From positions 773,489 through 837,488 of the forward strand of contig JAOSKM010000001.1 of NCBI GenBank assembly GCA_027493625.1: DNA of 64,000 bases, read 5' to 3'. Positions within the stretch are counted from its first letter, which is position 1, and every line of letters begins with the position of its first letter. The position numbers were made by a program, and so were the translations under genes. Under the pieces are notes generated by a model. The model saw nothing but the letters and a program-made list of their open reading frames with translations. It did not search any database and was not told where the DNA came from. The stretch comes from Planctomycetota bacterium. Its GTDB lineage: Bacteria; Planctomycetota; UBA8742; UBA2392. Shown here in pieces: positions 17,238-25,894 of this stretch.

Positions 17238-18185
17238 ATGGCCTTCCACCGACCCAAGATCTCCGTATTCGGCGCCGGCTTCGTCGGCGCCACTGTTGCG
17301 CAGCGCTGCGCTGACCGTGAACTCGGCGATGTGCTGCTGATCGACATCGTTGAGGACATGCCCCAGGGCAAAGGCCTCGACATGTTTGAAAGCAGCCCCG
17401 TGGAGCGGTTCGACGCCCGCGTCAACGGCAGCAACAAGCCCGCCGACGTGGCCGGCAGCGACGTGGTGGTGGTGACATCCGGCATCGCTCGTAAACCGGG
17501 CATGAGCCGCGACGACCTGCTCACCACGAATGCCAAAATCGTCCAGTCCGTCGCTGACAGCATCCGCGAGCACGCCCCGAACGCAATCGTCATCATGGTC
17601 ACAAACCCTTTGGACGTAATGAGTTGGGTTGCGCACAAGCGCCTGGGCTTCCCCAAGAACCGCGTGATGGGCATGGCAGGCGTGCTGGACAGCGCCCGCA
17701 TGGCCAGCTTCGTCGCCATGGAGCTCAACTGCAGCGTCAAGGACATCAGCCCCATGGTGCTTGGCGGCCACGGCGACACCATGGTGCCCCTGCCGCGCTA
17801 CACCACGGTCAGCGGCATCCCGATCACCGACCTGCTTCCGGCCGACCGCATCGAGGCGATCAACGACCGCACCCGCAAGGGCGGCGCGGAAATCGTCGCG
17901 CTGCTGAAAACCGGCAGTGCCTACTACGCGCCGGGCAGCAGCGTGGTGGCGATGGTCGAGAGCATCGTGAAGGACCAGCGCCGCATCCTGCCCACCTGTG
18001 CGCTGCTTGAGGGCGAGTACGGCCTGAAGGACACCTGGCAGGGCGTGCCCTGCATGCTGGGCAAGAACGGCATCGAGAAGATCTACGAACTGAAGCTCAA
18101 CGACGCCGAGCAGAAGCTGCTCGCCACCAGCAACGAGCATGTGGCCGGCGCGATCAGGCAGGCTGCGCAACTCCTGGGGATGTAA
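17238..18185 (+). CDS. mdh: malate dehydrogenase (LDH-like type)
   Basis: NAD-dependent malate/oxaloacetate interconversion in the TCA cycle. 315 residues. The Rossmann motif is KISVFGAGFVGATVAQRC. The NAD-adenosine acidic residue follows in LLIDIVEDMPQGKGLDM, then VVVTSGIARKPGMSRDDLL (substrate loop arginines), VTNPLDVM, GMAGVLDSARM and the catalytic histidine GGHGDTMVPL. This is the short prokaryotic lactate-dehydrogenase-like MDH class. The ATG at 17238 has GCGAGG upstream; the track start at 17130 adds 36 residues unlike any MDH. Transcription probably starts near 17124 and ends at the hairpin at 18207. Confidence 0.95.
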   Translation: MAFHRPKISVFGAGFVGATVAQRCADRELGDVLLIDIVEDMPQGKGLDMFESSPVERFDARVNGSNKPADVAGSDVVVVTSGIARKPGMSRDDLLTTNAKIVQSVADSIREHAPNAIVIMVTNPLDVMSWVAHKRLGFPKNRVMGMAGVLDSARMASFVAMELNCSVKDISPMVLGGHGDTMVPLPRYTTVSGIPITDLLPADRIEAINDRTRKGGAEIVALLKTGSAYYAPGSSVVAMVESIVKDQRRILPTCALLEGEYGLKDTWQGVPCMLGKNGIEKIYELKLNDAEQKLLATSNEHVAGAIRQAAQLLGM

Positions 18186-18206
18186 GCCTGATCTTCAATC
18201 AAAAGC

Positions 18207-18240
18207 AGGGACACGCGGCGGCGTGTCCCTACTTTTCTTT
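18207..18240 (+). terminator. rho-independent terminator after mdh
   Basis: AGGGACACGC (18207-18216), 4-nt loop GGCG, GCGTGTCCCT (18221-18230), then ACTTTTCTTT. The stem overlaps the last codon of the convergent diguanylate cyclase gene. Confidence 0.8.
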
Positions 18241-19134
18241 TCCGGCTTTCTTGTCCTCGAACATCCGCTGGTCAGCGCAGCTGATCAGTTCCTGGAATGA
18301 CTGGAACTGGTCTTCGCCCTGCACAGCTACGCCCGTGGCCACGGAAACGCTGTAGCTGCCCCTGTCGCCGACAGGAAACTCGAACTTTCGCTGCAGCCTC
18401 CGTGTGAGGAAGAGTTTGTCCGTGTTGTTCCCCATGCGGGCCATTACAATGAACTCGTCGCCGCCCACGCGGGCGATCAAGTCCGAAGCCCGGAACGTCG
18501 CTTGCAGGTGGTCGGCGATGTGCTTCAGAACGCGGTCACCTTCCTGGTGCCCCCAGTTGTCGTTCACCGGTTTGAAATCATTGAGGTCGAGGTAGATGAC
18601 CGCCAGCTTGTCACCTTGCCGCTTTGCGCTTTCCCACAACACGGCGCCGGCGTTTTCAAGACCGCGGCGATTGCGCAAGCCTGTTAATGGATCGGTCAGG
18701 CTGGCGGCCAGGTGATCCTGAGATTCGCGCTGGACGCGCAGCTCCGCTTCCTTGCGCGCCGTGATGTCAACGTGGGAGATCAGCACGATCGCGTCGGGGT
18801 CAGGCGAAACAAGCGTGACGCGGGCGATGAACCAGAGGCGCTGCGTGGGCGAGTTGCATTCGTACTCTACCTCGCCCATCTCACGCCGCTGTTCGCACAC
18901 CTCCTGGATAGTTTCGATCAGCTGCCCTGCCTCTTGCACTCCCATGCTTAGTGCGTGGCGACACACGCTCAGGTAGTTGAGTCCGACACCCTTCTCGGTC
19001 GCCTCATTGGCGCCGTTTTTCTGGGCAAACCGGCTCCAGCTGCGGTTGACGGAGAGTATCTGGCCATCCTTGTTCACCAGGGCCAGGGAGTCGGGTATCG
19101 CGTGAAGGATGGTGTTGAAACCGCTGAGTGTCAT
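18229..19134 (-). CDS. PAS-GGDEF diguanylate cyclase (copy 1)
   Basis: Makes cyclic di-GMP. 301 residues: an N-terminal PAS domain (NTILHAIPDSLALVNKDGQILSVNRSW ... HVDITARKEAEL), a short coiled linker, then a GGDEF domain (SLTDPLTGLRNRRGLE, YLDLNDFKPVNDNWGHQEGD, FRASDLIARVGGDEFIVMAR). The active-site GGDEF is intact and the inhibitory I-site RxxD (RASD) is present 5 residues before it, so product feedback is expected. No transmembrane segments: a cytosolic sensor. It lies downstream of a close paralogue with a 47-bp gap. Confidence 0.93.
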   Translation of the reverse strand: MTLSGFNTILHAIPDSLALVNKDGQILSVNRSWSRFAQKNGANEATEKGVGLNYLSVCRHALSMGVQEAGQLIETIQEVCEQRREMGEVEYECNSPTQRLWFIARVTLVSPDPDAIVLISHVDITARKEAELRVQRESQDHLAASLTDPLTGLRNRRGLENAGAVLWESAKRQGDKLAVIYLDLNDFKPVNDNWGHQEGDRVLKHIADHLQATFRASDLIARVGGDEFIVMARMGNNTDKLFLTRRLQRKFEFPVGDRGSYSVSVATGVAVQGEDQFQSFQELISCADQRMFEDKKAGKEK

Positions 19135-19181
19135 GGGTTATCCGTGTCTATAGTCGTCTCAGCGCACGACTCGCTGGCGAA

Positions 19182-20102
19182 TCATGAATTCTTTCTGCCC
19201 CTGGACCTCTTGTGTTCATACATGGCCGTGTCCGCGCGCTGGATCAGGTACAGCAGATCGCCTTCCAGCTTTGGATCGTGCACAGCGTAACCGATGCTCA
19301 TACCCACTTCGTAAACGTCGCCCGCGTTCGTCGTCAGCCGGTGGCGATTCACGAGGCGAGCCTGAATCTTCCCCAGGTCTTCGGCCTGCGCCATCCAGGC
19401 CAGCACCACGAACTCATCTCCGCCGACGCGCGCGATCACGTCTGACTCGCGGAAGGTCTTCTGCAGGTAGTCGGCGATGTATGTGAGCACGCGATCGCCC
19501 TCCATGTGCCCGAAGTTGTCGTTGATCGGCTTGAAGTCATCCAGGTCGATGTAAACAACCGCCAGCACACCACCGCGCCGCTGCGCGTTTGCCCAGTACT
19601 GACGCCCCAGCAATTCCAGCGCTCGGCGGTTGCGAAGGCCGGTCAGCGGGTCGGTCAGGCTCTGTTCGCGCAGTTTGCGGGTCTCGCGGTGTAACTCCAT
19701 TTCCGCCAGCTTGCGGCGCGTGACATCCAGGTGAGTGCACAGCGCCGCGCGCCCATTTTCGGCGGGAATGGCCGAGACTCGAACCAGGTAGTACCGAGGC
19801 TCGGAGGGTTTATGGCAGGGGTATTCAAGCTCGAATGCATCGCGGGTACCGCTCAGGACCTCACGCAGCCCGGGCTCCAGGTCATTGCCGGTTTTTTCGT
19901 CGCCAAGACCAACCTGCGCGCACGCATATAGATACGGGACGCCGACGGGTTTGACATACTCTTCAGCGCACTGGTTCTGCCTCGCCCATTGGCCCCACGC
20001 CGCGTTGACACTGATGATCTTCAACTCAGCATCCACGAGCACCATCACATCGGGGATGGCGTTCAGAATCGTGTTGAACTGGTTGCGCTGGGTGTCGGCC
20101 AT
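19182..20102 (-). CDS. PAS-GGDEF diguanylate cyclase (copy 2)
   Basis: A 306-residue paralogue of the adjacent cyclase with the same order: PAS domain (NTILNAIPDVMVLVDAELKIISVNAAWGQW ... HLDVTRRKLAEME), then GGDEF (SLTDPLTGLRNRRALELLG, YIDLDDFKPINDNFGHMEGD, FRESDVIARVGGDEFVVLAW). Catalytic and I-site (RESD) motifs are both intact. The PAS domains differ more than the GGDEF domains, so the two copies probably sense different signals. I prefer ATG 20102 to the TTG at 20123. Tandem duplication is the simplest origin. Confidence 0.92.
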   Translation of the reverse strand: MADTQRNQFNTILNAIPDVMVLVDAELKIISVNAAWGQWARQNQCAEEYVKPVGVPYLYACAQVGLGDEKTGNDLEPGLREVLSGTRDAFELEYPCHKPSEPRYYLVRVSAIPAENGRAALCTHLDVTRRKLAEMELHRETRKLREQSLTDPLTGLRNRRALELLGRQYWANAQRRGGVLAVVYIDLDDFKPINDNFGHMEGDRVLTYIADYLQKTFRESDVIARVGGDEFVVLAWMAQAEDLGKIQARLVNRHRLTTNAGDVYEVGMSIGYAVHDPKLEGDLLYLIQRADTAMYEHKRSRGRKNS

Positions 20103-20162
20103 TTCACCACGATCATAACCCAAGATCGTTGTGAGTGCGAACAGCCTGTGCAGCTGACCGTG

Positions 20163-20753
20163 TTACAGTCGCTCGGGCAGCGCGCTGAAGGGCGGCTGCA
20201 CCTCGGCCGGGTGCAGCATCTCCAGGATGGCGTAGACGCAGTTCACGGCCGGCGCGGCGTCGGTGGTGTAGAGCGATGCCAGGCCGTTGAGTGTCTGCAT
20301 CACCAGGCGCACGGGATCGAACAGGAAGCGTCGGGTGGCGGTCTTGACCACCTGGCCGTCGTGCACGGCGTCGGCCACGGAGTAGAGGACCGAGCCCTTG
20401 GGCAGGCCGCGCTCGTGGAACAGCTTGTGCAGGTGGCGCTCGCGCTGCTCGATGGACTTGTCGAGCTGGGCGGGCACGCCGAAGGCGTTGGTGAGGCGGT
20501 CCACCACCTCGGCCCATGTGACGTTGCGCGTGGGCACGAAGCTGCGCCAGCCGTTGAGTCGCGCGATCATGCCCTTGCGGTCGGCGTCGATGATGGCGGC
20601 GGCCTGCTTGTCGGCGTCACCGACCAGCGCCTTACTGAAGGTGAAATCCAAGTGCGACGCGAAGTTCTCGCGTACCTGCGGGGTCTGGGCGATCAGCGCC
20701 TCAAGGGGCCTGCGCCAGCCGGAATCTTCAACTTTGCGGACATCCGTGGACAT
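20163..20753 (-). CDS. conserved-looking soluble protein, unknown function
   Basis: A 196-residue protein starting at ATG 20753 (MSTDVRKVEDSGW); the track version adds 12 residues. Sequence is helical and charged, with no signal or membrane segment and no motif I recognise. Segments such as RNVTWAEVVDRLTNAFGVPAQLD and KGSVLYSVADAVHDGQVVKTATRRFLFDPVRLV are the most distinctive. It follows the inositol-phosphate synthase gene by 60 bp on the same strand and is likely its operon partner. Confidence 0.6.
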   Translation of the reverse strand: MSTDVRKVEDSGWRRPLEALIAQTPQVRENFASHLDFTFSKALVGDADKQAAAIIDADRKGMIARLNGWRSFVPTRNVTWAEVVDRLTNAFGVPAQLDKSIEQRERHLHKLFHERGLPKGSVLYSVADAVHDGQVVKTATRRFLFDPVRLVMQTLNGLASLYTTDAAPAVNCVYAILEMLHPAEVQPPFSALPERL

Positions 20754-20813
20754 CGCGGTCCTCGTTCGAGCGCACAAGGTTAGTCGCATCCCGAACGAAT
20801 TGCCAGCGCGGTG

Positions 20814-21995
20814 TTACTTGCGTTCCCGGCTAACCTCCGAGCGGACGGAGTCCACCCAGGTGTACAGGCCGGCCATCTGTTGGTGGAAGTCGTGGGTGTG
20901 GCCGTCCAGCGGGTTCTTGAAGAACGGCGCGAGTTGCGCGAGCAGGCCTGACTCGCCGCGCCTCCAGGCCAGGTCCGTCAGCCGCACCAGGTCCAGCACC
21001 AGCGGTGCGGCCAGTGCTGAATCGCAGCCCTGCCAGGTGAAGGTCATGGTCATGGGCGTGCCGAGGAAGCCCTGGAAGTGGATCAGGTCCCAGGCCGTCT
21101 TCCAGTCGCCGAGGCTGGGCACGTACTGGATGTCCGTCTTCACGAACGCGCCGCCCAGCATCTCGCGCAGGGCCGCGTCCTTCTGGCGCAGCTTGCTGTC
21201 CTTGCTGGCGGGCGCGTCCAATACCGCACCGTCATTGTTGCCGAGGAAGTTGTTGCCCACCCAGCTCATGACTTTCAGGTTGCGCGCCAGGAACATCGGC
21301 CCCAGTACGGTCTTCAGCAGGGTTTCGCCCGTCTTGCCGTCTTTTCCCGCATGTGGCAGGCGCGACTCGCGCGCGATTTTGCGCAGGGCCGGCAGCTCGC
21401 TGGCCTGGCTGGGCGTGAAGTTGACGTAGGCGCAGCCCTGGCGCAGGGCCGCCAGCGCGCCGAGCAGCGTGCCGGTGCAGAAGCCGCCGCCGGCCTTGGC
21501 CAGCGCCTGCAGCAGGGCTTCCGGGGTGTCGAAGTCCGCGGTCTCGGCGAAGTGCGGCTCGGTGCTGCACAGGTTGACGACCACCACGCGCGCGAGGTTG
21601 TGGTCGCTGCGGAAGCGCGCCAGGCGTTCTTCAATGCGCGTGAGCTCGGCCAGGTAGCCGCCTTCCGGCACGCTGCCGAAGGCGAAACCTTTCACGGTGT
21701 GGATCTGCCTGTCCAGCGCCGCGAGCTCGGCTTGTAACTCGTGCGCCAGTTTTTCGGGCAGGATGCGCGCTTCACCAAGCTCGATGGCTTTCTCGTGCAG
21801 CGGTGTGCCGGAAACATCGGCGCCGCCGAACACTATGTCCTGCAGCCCAACCAACGGCAGGCCCTTGAACTCAGGCCCGTCGGTGACCAGGCCGGTGGCC
21901 GGCATGCGGCCCTGTGCGATCGCGCTTGCGCCCACCATGGCCGTAGTTGCCACGTTGCCGCGCGCGCCGATGAAGTATACGCCGATTCGTTCCAT
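20814..21995 (-). CDS. ino1: myo-inositol-1-phosphate synthase family protein
   Basis: Converts glucose-6-phosphate to inositol-3-phosphate using NAD, the first step to inositol lipids or osmolytes. 393 residues. Rossmann start GVYFIGARGNVATTAMVGA; VVVVNLCSTEP; YVNFTPSQASELPALRKIA; and the strong family block HAGKDGKTGETLLKTVLGPMFLARNLKV.SW.GNNFLGNNDG with active-site lysines and asparagines. Length matches the shorter bacterial/archaeal form. It sits at the end of the ExbD-lipoprotein run, 10 bp after a membrane-protein gene. Together with pssA and psd later in the window, it suggests an expanded phospholipid repertoire, which is inference. Confidence 0.88.
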   Translation of the reverse strand: MERIGVYFIGARGNVATTAMVGASAIAQGRMPATGLVTDGPEFKGLPLVGLQDIVFGGADVSGTPLHEKAIELGEARILPEKLAHELQAELAALDRQIHTVKGFAFGSVPEGGYLAELTRIEERLARFRSDHNLARVVVVNLCSTEPHFAETADFDTPEALLQALAKAGGGFCTGTLLGALAALRQGCAYVNFTPSQASELPALRKIARESRLPHAGKDGKTGETLLKTVLGPMFLARNLKVMSWVGNNFLGNNDGAVLDAPASKDSKLRQKDAALREMLGGAFVKTDIQYVPSLGDWKTAWDLIHFQGFLGTPMTMTFTWQGCDSALAAPLVLDLVRLTDLAWRRGESGLLAQLAPFFKNPLDGHTHDFHQQMAGLYTWVDSVRSEVSRERK

Positions 21996-22004
21996 GGTTG
22001 CTCT

Positions 22005-23093
22005 CTACGGTTTCTGCAACTGCTCCAGCGCCTTCACCGCTCGTTCCGCCAGGGCCCGCCGCGCTGGTGTCTGGGCGGCCACGGATTCGGTCGGCGCGCT
22101 TGCCCGCTCCGCCACGGCCGGGAAGGGCACCAGTTCAGTGCGCGGTGTGCCGGGCCTGTAGTCGCCCGCCTTGCCGCTATCCGCCACGCCGCTGCGCCCA
22201 TCCTCTTCAAGTTTCGCGGCCGTCGCCTGCAAGCTCGCGGCTGCCGCCTCAAGCCGGTCGGCGAGTGCCTGTCGGTTCGCCTCAGTGTCCGGCGCGACGT
22301 TCGGAATTTCTTCCGCGCTGAGGCCGCTGGATTCGCTCTCGCTTGAGCCCAGGGCATGCTTTGCTTCACGCAGTGCAGTCTCGCGCGCCGCCGGATCGGA
22401 AGAGGCATTGCGCAGCGTGGCGGCCGTGCGGTTGAGTTGCGCGGCAGTCTCTTTCATGCCCAGCGCCTTGCGAAGTGCCTCACGGTCGGCCGCGCTGCGG
22501 GAGCCCCCGGTATCAACGCCCGGCCAGTCGCTTGAGACTCCCGGCGTATCCCCCACCGCGGGTGTTGAATCCGCGGCACGGGGCGGCTGCGCACCGACGA
22601 CGGCGACGAGCGCAACGCCGGCCGCCAGGGCCAGAAGCGGCACCAGCACCAGCTTGCGGGTCGGGATCAGCAAAGGTGCGGGCGCCTGCTGCGCCTGGCG
22701 CAACTCGTCGGCTGCGCGGGCGAAAACCGGCGCCGCGAAAGCGCTGTCTTCCGGGATACGCAGGGCGGCGGCCAGGGCTCCGCTGTCGTGGGCAAGTCGC
22801 GCTTCGAGGGACAACGCCGCTTCCTGAAGGCTCGGCGTCCGGTAGCGGCGCAACTCCCAAGCTGCGCCGGCCAGGAAACCCGCCAGGGTTATCAGCAGCA
22901 GCGACGGCAGTCCGGCTTGCGACGCGAACAGCAGGCGCGGCAGCAGATACAGGAACACCAGCCCCAGTCCCAGCGCCGCCGCAGCGCCGGCCAGACCGCT
23001 GAAGGCCGCGCGGACGGCCTGACGCGCCACCAGCCGCGCGGCAACGCCGCGCAGGCGTGACTCCAGTTCAACTCGGGTGTTCAAAGCGTTCAT
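22005..23093 (-). CDS. membrane protein with long low-complexity C-terminus, unknown
   Basis: A 362-residue protein. Two adjacent hydrophobic segments at about residues 32-75 (FSGLAGAAAALGLGLVFLYLLPRLLF, SLLLITLAGFLAGAAW) and a third near 148-166 (LVLVPLLALAAGVALVAVVG) anchor it. The rest is an Ala/Glu/Ser-rich region with helical heptad character (RQALADRLEAAAASLQATAAKLEEDG), presumably extracytoplasmic. This layout resembles DUF4175-like proteins of PVC-type bacteria, but I cannot assign it. It lies 5 bp after the lipoprotein gene and 10 bp before ino1. Confidence 0.65.
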   Translation of the reverse strand: MNALNTRVELESRLRGVAARLVARQAVRAAFSGLAGAAAALGLGLVFLYLLPRLLFASQAGLPSLLLITLAGFLAGAAWELRRYRTPSLQEAALSLEARLAHDSGALAAALRIPEDSAFAAPVFARAADELRQAQQAPAPLLIPTRKLVLVPLLALAAGVALVAVVGAQPPRAADSTPAVGDTPGVSSDWPGVDTGGSRSAADREALRKALGMKETAAQLNRTAATLRNASSDPAARETALREAKHALGSSESESSGLSAEEIPNVAPDTEANRQALADRLEAAAASLQATAAKLEEDGRSGVADSGKAGDYRPGTPRTELVPFPAVAERASAPTESVAAQTPARRALAERAVKALEQLQKP

Positions 23094-23098
23094 GGCTG

Positions 23099-23896
23099 CT
23101 AGGTGGGCCAGGGTTCAAAGATCAGCGTAACGGGCGGCGAAACACCACGCACGGCCTGCGGGATTCCGTCTGCTTCGGGGTATGGCGAGTAGATATCGGG
23201 CAGGTAGGCGTCGTCGCGGTCGTTATCCAGCACGCAGGCCGAGTCGCGCCACATGCCGATCAGGTTGCCCTTCATGTCGGCCTCGAACAGTGATCGGTTG
23301 AGGTCCGGGCGATACTGCTCGAATCCGCCCGTGAAGATGAAACCGACCTCTTTCGGGTGGCCCTTGTTCTGGTGGTCCCACAGCCACTTCTCGACCGGCA
23401 CGGTGGTCGTTTCGCCGGTTTTGGCATGGGTGAAACGCACGCTCAGCTTCACGCGGTCGCCCAGCGGCTTGTCGAGGTAGCCGCGACCGGAGCGCTTCAC
23501 CTTGCCCTCGTGCAGCAGGATGATCTCCAGCGCGCGCTTCAGGTGCAGTCCACTGGCCGAGGTGGCGAACAGGCTTTCGTGGGTGTTGCCGCCCGGTGAG
23601 ACCAGCAGGTACTCAAGCGGCCGGGTCTGTGAGCCCAACAGCCAGGCGTCCATTTCCACTACGCGTCTTTCCGGGTAGGCACGCAGGCCGCCCTCGAACG
23701 CCACGTATTCGGATTCCTTCTGGGCGGTGGCCGGGGTATCAGGCCTGGCCGGCTGGGCGGGCTGGTCGGCTTCCTCGGTATTGCTGACAGGCGCGGATGC
23801 GGGCTGATTGGCCGGTGAGTTGGCGGTCACGTTGGAGCATGCCCCCAGCACCAGCAGGGCTACAACATACAAACCCAATGCGCGCAGCTTCATCAT
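23099..23896 (-). CDS. lipoprotein with YdjY-like domain
   Basis: About 265 residues. N-terminal signal with lipobox LVLGACSN (acylated cysteine near residue 20), then a Pro/Ala/Gln-rich linker. From about residue 62 there is a globular domain beginning EYVAFEGGLRAYPERRVVEMDAWLL, with PLEYLLVSPGGNTHESLFATSASGLHLKRALEIILL. The 'HESLF.....LH.AL' pattern matches YdjY-type domains common in Planctomycetota. Function unknown; probably faces the periplasm. It is 85 bp downstream of an ExbD gene and may belong to the same envelope system. The codon at 23899 is GTG; I prefer ATG 23896. Confidence 0.72.
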   Translation of the reverse strand: MMKLRALGLYVVALLVLGACSNVTANSPANQPASAPVSNTEEADQPAQPARPDTPATAQKESEYVAFEGGLRAYPERRVVEMDAWLLGSQTRPLEYLLVSPGGNTHESLFATSASGLHLKRALEIILLHEGKVKRSGRGYLDKPLGDRVKLSVRFTHAKTGETTTVPVEKWLWDHQNKGHPKEVGFIFTGGFEQYRPDLNRSLFEADMKGNLIGMWRDSACVLDNDRDDAYLPDIYSPYPEADGIPQAVRGVSPPVTLIFEPWPT

Positions 23897-23984
23897 CACA
23901 CCTGTGGTTCCGTTTCAGGCCTGTATCTGACAGGCATTAAACGAATATGCTGCGCGCAAAGCCCGATTATTCAAGGGGTTGGGC

Positions 23985-24599
23985 CTATCCTCCGTACACG
24001 CCCAGGGCGTCTGCGAATTTGAACGTGATGCCGAGGGCCGGCTGGCCGGTCTCTTCACGCTGCTGATTCAGTCGCGTGGTGGCGTCGATGGCCGTGCTCA
24101 CGAAAACCCAGGGCACCGTGCCGCTTGCGGCTCCCACGGTCGCATCGTGCGCGAAGGATATCTCCACCTTCTCGATACCGGCGCCGCTGCGCGCGATGTA
24201 GCTCTGCATGGCTTCCACCAGCCGCTCGAAGACCTGCCGATAGCGCTCGCGCTTTGCCCGCTCGGCGGCGGGACTGTCGCTGGGATAGATCAACAGCTCA
24301 TCGACGCGTGCGTAGCTGCCCTCCACCGGCTTTCGGCCGCGCGCGCCAAGCGCGACCACGTAACCGTTGGCCTGGGTGGCTTCGTTCCAGACGCAGTAGA
24401 TGGTCAGTGCCTCTTTGGGAAAGCCGATCGGCCCCGGGCCTTCGTCTTTCGGCAGCTCAACCTGGTGGTTGCGCTCATCGACTTTAAAGCGTGTGCAGAT
24501 GATAAAGAAGATCAGCAGCTGGAACGTCACGTCGATCATCGGCGTGAGATCGGGTGCTGCCTTGTCTTCTTTCCGACGGCCTTTTCTTTGCCTGTGCAT
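23985..24599 (-). CDS. ExbD/TolR-family protein, type A, copy 2
   Basis: Stator partner of an ExbB/TolQ proton channel. About 204 residues: basic N-tail, then a single transmembrane helix with the proton-carrying aspartate in DLTPMIDVTFQLLIFFIICTRFK, then a periplasmic domain about 150 residues long, larger than classic ExbD. It is a clear paralogue of the protein at 25257-25874 (shared CTRFKV.ERNHQV.LPKDEG, ARGRKPVE.SYA, ITFKFADALG at the end). Start at ATG 24599, 7 nt after GGAG; the ATG at 24605 would be only 1-2 nt away. It directly follows a type B ExbD. Confidence 0.9.
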   Translation of the reverse strand: MHRQRKGRRKEDKAAPDLTPMIDVTFQLLIFFIICTRFKVDERNHQVELPKDEGPGPIGFPKEALTIYCVWNEATQANGYVVALGARGRKPVEGSYARVDELLIYPSDSPAAERAKRERYRQVFERLVEAMQSYIARSGAGIEKVEISFAHDATVGAASGTVPWVFVSTAIDATTRLNQQREETGQPALGITFKFADALGVYGG

Positions 24600-24618
24600 T
24601 TGCATTCTCCGTAAGTGC

Positions 24619-25125
24619 CTATTCCACCGACTGGTCCCTGCTGATTGCGATCTTGACCTTGTAGAGCCGTGCTTCGCTCATGAGTTCGATCAGCCTGCCG
24701 AACTCGCCGGCCGGGCAACGCGCATCGCAGCGCAGCAGGATGGTGTTCTCGCTGATTCCCTCCGCGTTGCGGCCCGGCAGGTCGCGGCTGTAGTCCACCA
24801 GCGCCGCCTCGCTCCGCAGAATGGCAGCCATTTCATCGCTGTTGCGGGGGTGCGGGTCACCGTAGCAGAACCAGCCGAAGCGCTCCGGGATGGCCTGCAG
24901 TTCCCGCTGGTCGAGCGGGGCCAGGTGAATCGTGAACAGATTTGCGGCGCGGTCGGGGTTCTCGATGGCCGTGATGGCGTCGGGCAGGCGCAGGTCCACG
25001 TGGTCCTGCGAGGTGATCCGGGTGACGACGATGAAAAAGATGATCAGCAGGAACGTCACGTCGATCATCGGCGTGAGGTCTGCCGCGGTCTCGTCGGCAT
25101 CGCGTTTGCGGCGTCTGGGTCTCAT
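24619..25125 (-). CDS. ExbD/TolR-family protein, type B, copy 2
   Basis: 168 residues. Basic N-terminus, transmembrane helix with the essential aspartate in DLTPMIDVTFLLIIFFIVVTRITSQ, then a periplasmic domain. Paralogue of the protein at 25895-26404 (shared DVDLRLPDA, RFGWFCYGDPHPRN/NFGWFCYGEPNPRN, LLRCDARCPAGEFGRLIELM). Two conserved cysteines in RCDARCPAGE could form a disulfide in the periplasm. It follows a terminator hairpin, so its supply may differ from the first ExbD pair. GGAG is 7-8 nt before the ATG. Confidence 0.9.
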   Translation of the reverse strand: MRPRRRKRDADETAADLTPMIDVTFLLIIFFIVVTRITSQDHVDLRLPDAITAIENPDRAANLFTIHLAPLDQRELQAIPERFGWFCYGDPHPRNSDEMAAILRSEAALVDYSRDLPGRNAEGISENTILLRCDARCPAGEFGRLIELMSEARLYKVKIAISRDQSVE

Positions 25126-25204
25126 GGCGAATCTCCTGTCAGATTCGCCCCGGGATGAGATCCCGATTAAACGGGCCGTTCGCGGGAAGGATCAGGCAAA
25201 TGCA

Positions 25205-25231
25205 AAGGGGGCCTGCAGTGCAGGCCCCCTT
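25205..25231 (-). terminator. hairpin terminator between the two ExbD pairs
   Basis: AAGGGGGCCTGCA (25205-25217) and TGCAGGCCCCCTT (25219-25231) form a near-perfect palindrome; on the minus strand it is followed by TTTGCATTTG. It would reduce transcription from exbB and the first ExbD pair into the second pair. Confidence 0.65.
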
Positions 25232-25256
25232 GATGATGCGGGTTGAACCAGCGGTG

Positions 25257-25874
25257 CTACTTTTTGAACGCACCCAGCGCGTCGGCGAATTTGAATGTCA
25301 CCGTCAGGGGCTCCAGGCCGTTGGCTTCACGGTTTTTGTTGATCTGGGCGGACGCGTCGATCGCGAGCGACACGAACATCCATGGCGCGGTGCCGGACTG
25401 CGCGCCTTCCATGGCGTTCACCGCGAATGAAATTTCCAGCTTCTCGATCTTGGCGCCGCTCTTGGCGATGTAGGCCTCGGTCGCAGCCACCACGTTCTCG
25501 AAGATCTGGGCATACAGGATCTTCTTCTCGCGGATCTGCGCGCCGGTATCGCCAGGGAAGATCACCAGCTGCTCCAAGGTGGCGTAGCTGTTCTCGACCG
25601 GTTTGCGGCCTCTCGCGTCAATGGCCACAACGTAATTGTTGGCCTTGGCCGCGGGGTCCCACATGCAGTAGATGCTGATCTGCTCTTTGGGGACCGAGGG
25701 CGTGCTCTGCAGGCCTTCGTCCTTGGGCAGCTGCACCTGGTGGTTGCGTTCTTCGACTTTGAAGCGCGTGCAGATGATGAAGAAGATCAGCAGCTGGAAG
25801 GTCACGTCGATCATCGGCGTGAGGTCCGGCGAGGCCTTCTCATCGTTCTTGCGCTTTTTCCTGGAACGTGCCAT
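25257..25874 (-). CDS. ExbD/TolR-family protein, type A, copy 1
   Basis: 205 residues: basic N-terminus (RSRKKRKNDEK), helix with the conserved aspartate in DLTPMIDVTFQLLIFFIICTRFK, then a large periplasmic domain ending ITFKFADALGAFKK-like (VTFKFADALGAFKK). Paralogue of the 23985-24599 gene. GGAG lies 6 nt before the ATG. It ends 26 bp before a strong hairpin and probably forms one transcript with exbB and the type B ExbD upstream. ExbD dimers sit inside ExbB pentamers in known systems; two ExbD types beside one ExbB could give heterodimers (inference). Confidence 0.9.
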   Translation of the reverse strand: MARSRKKRKNDEKASPDLTPMIDVTFQLLIFFIICTRFKVEERNHQVQLPKDEGLQSTPSVPKEQISIYCMWDPAAKANNYVVAIDARGRKPVENSYATLEQLVIFPGDTGAQIREKKILYAQIFENVVAATEAYIAKSGAKIEKLEISFAVNAMEGAQSGTAPWMFVSLAIDASAQINKNREANGLEPLTVTFKFADALGAFKK

Positions 25875-25894
25875 TGGTTTCTCCGGACCGAAGC

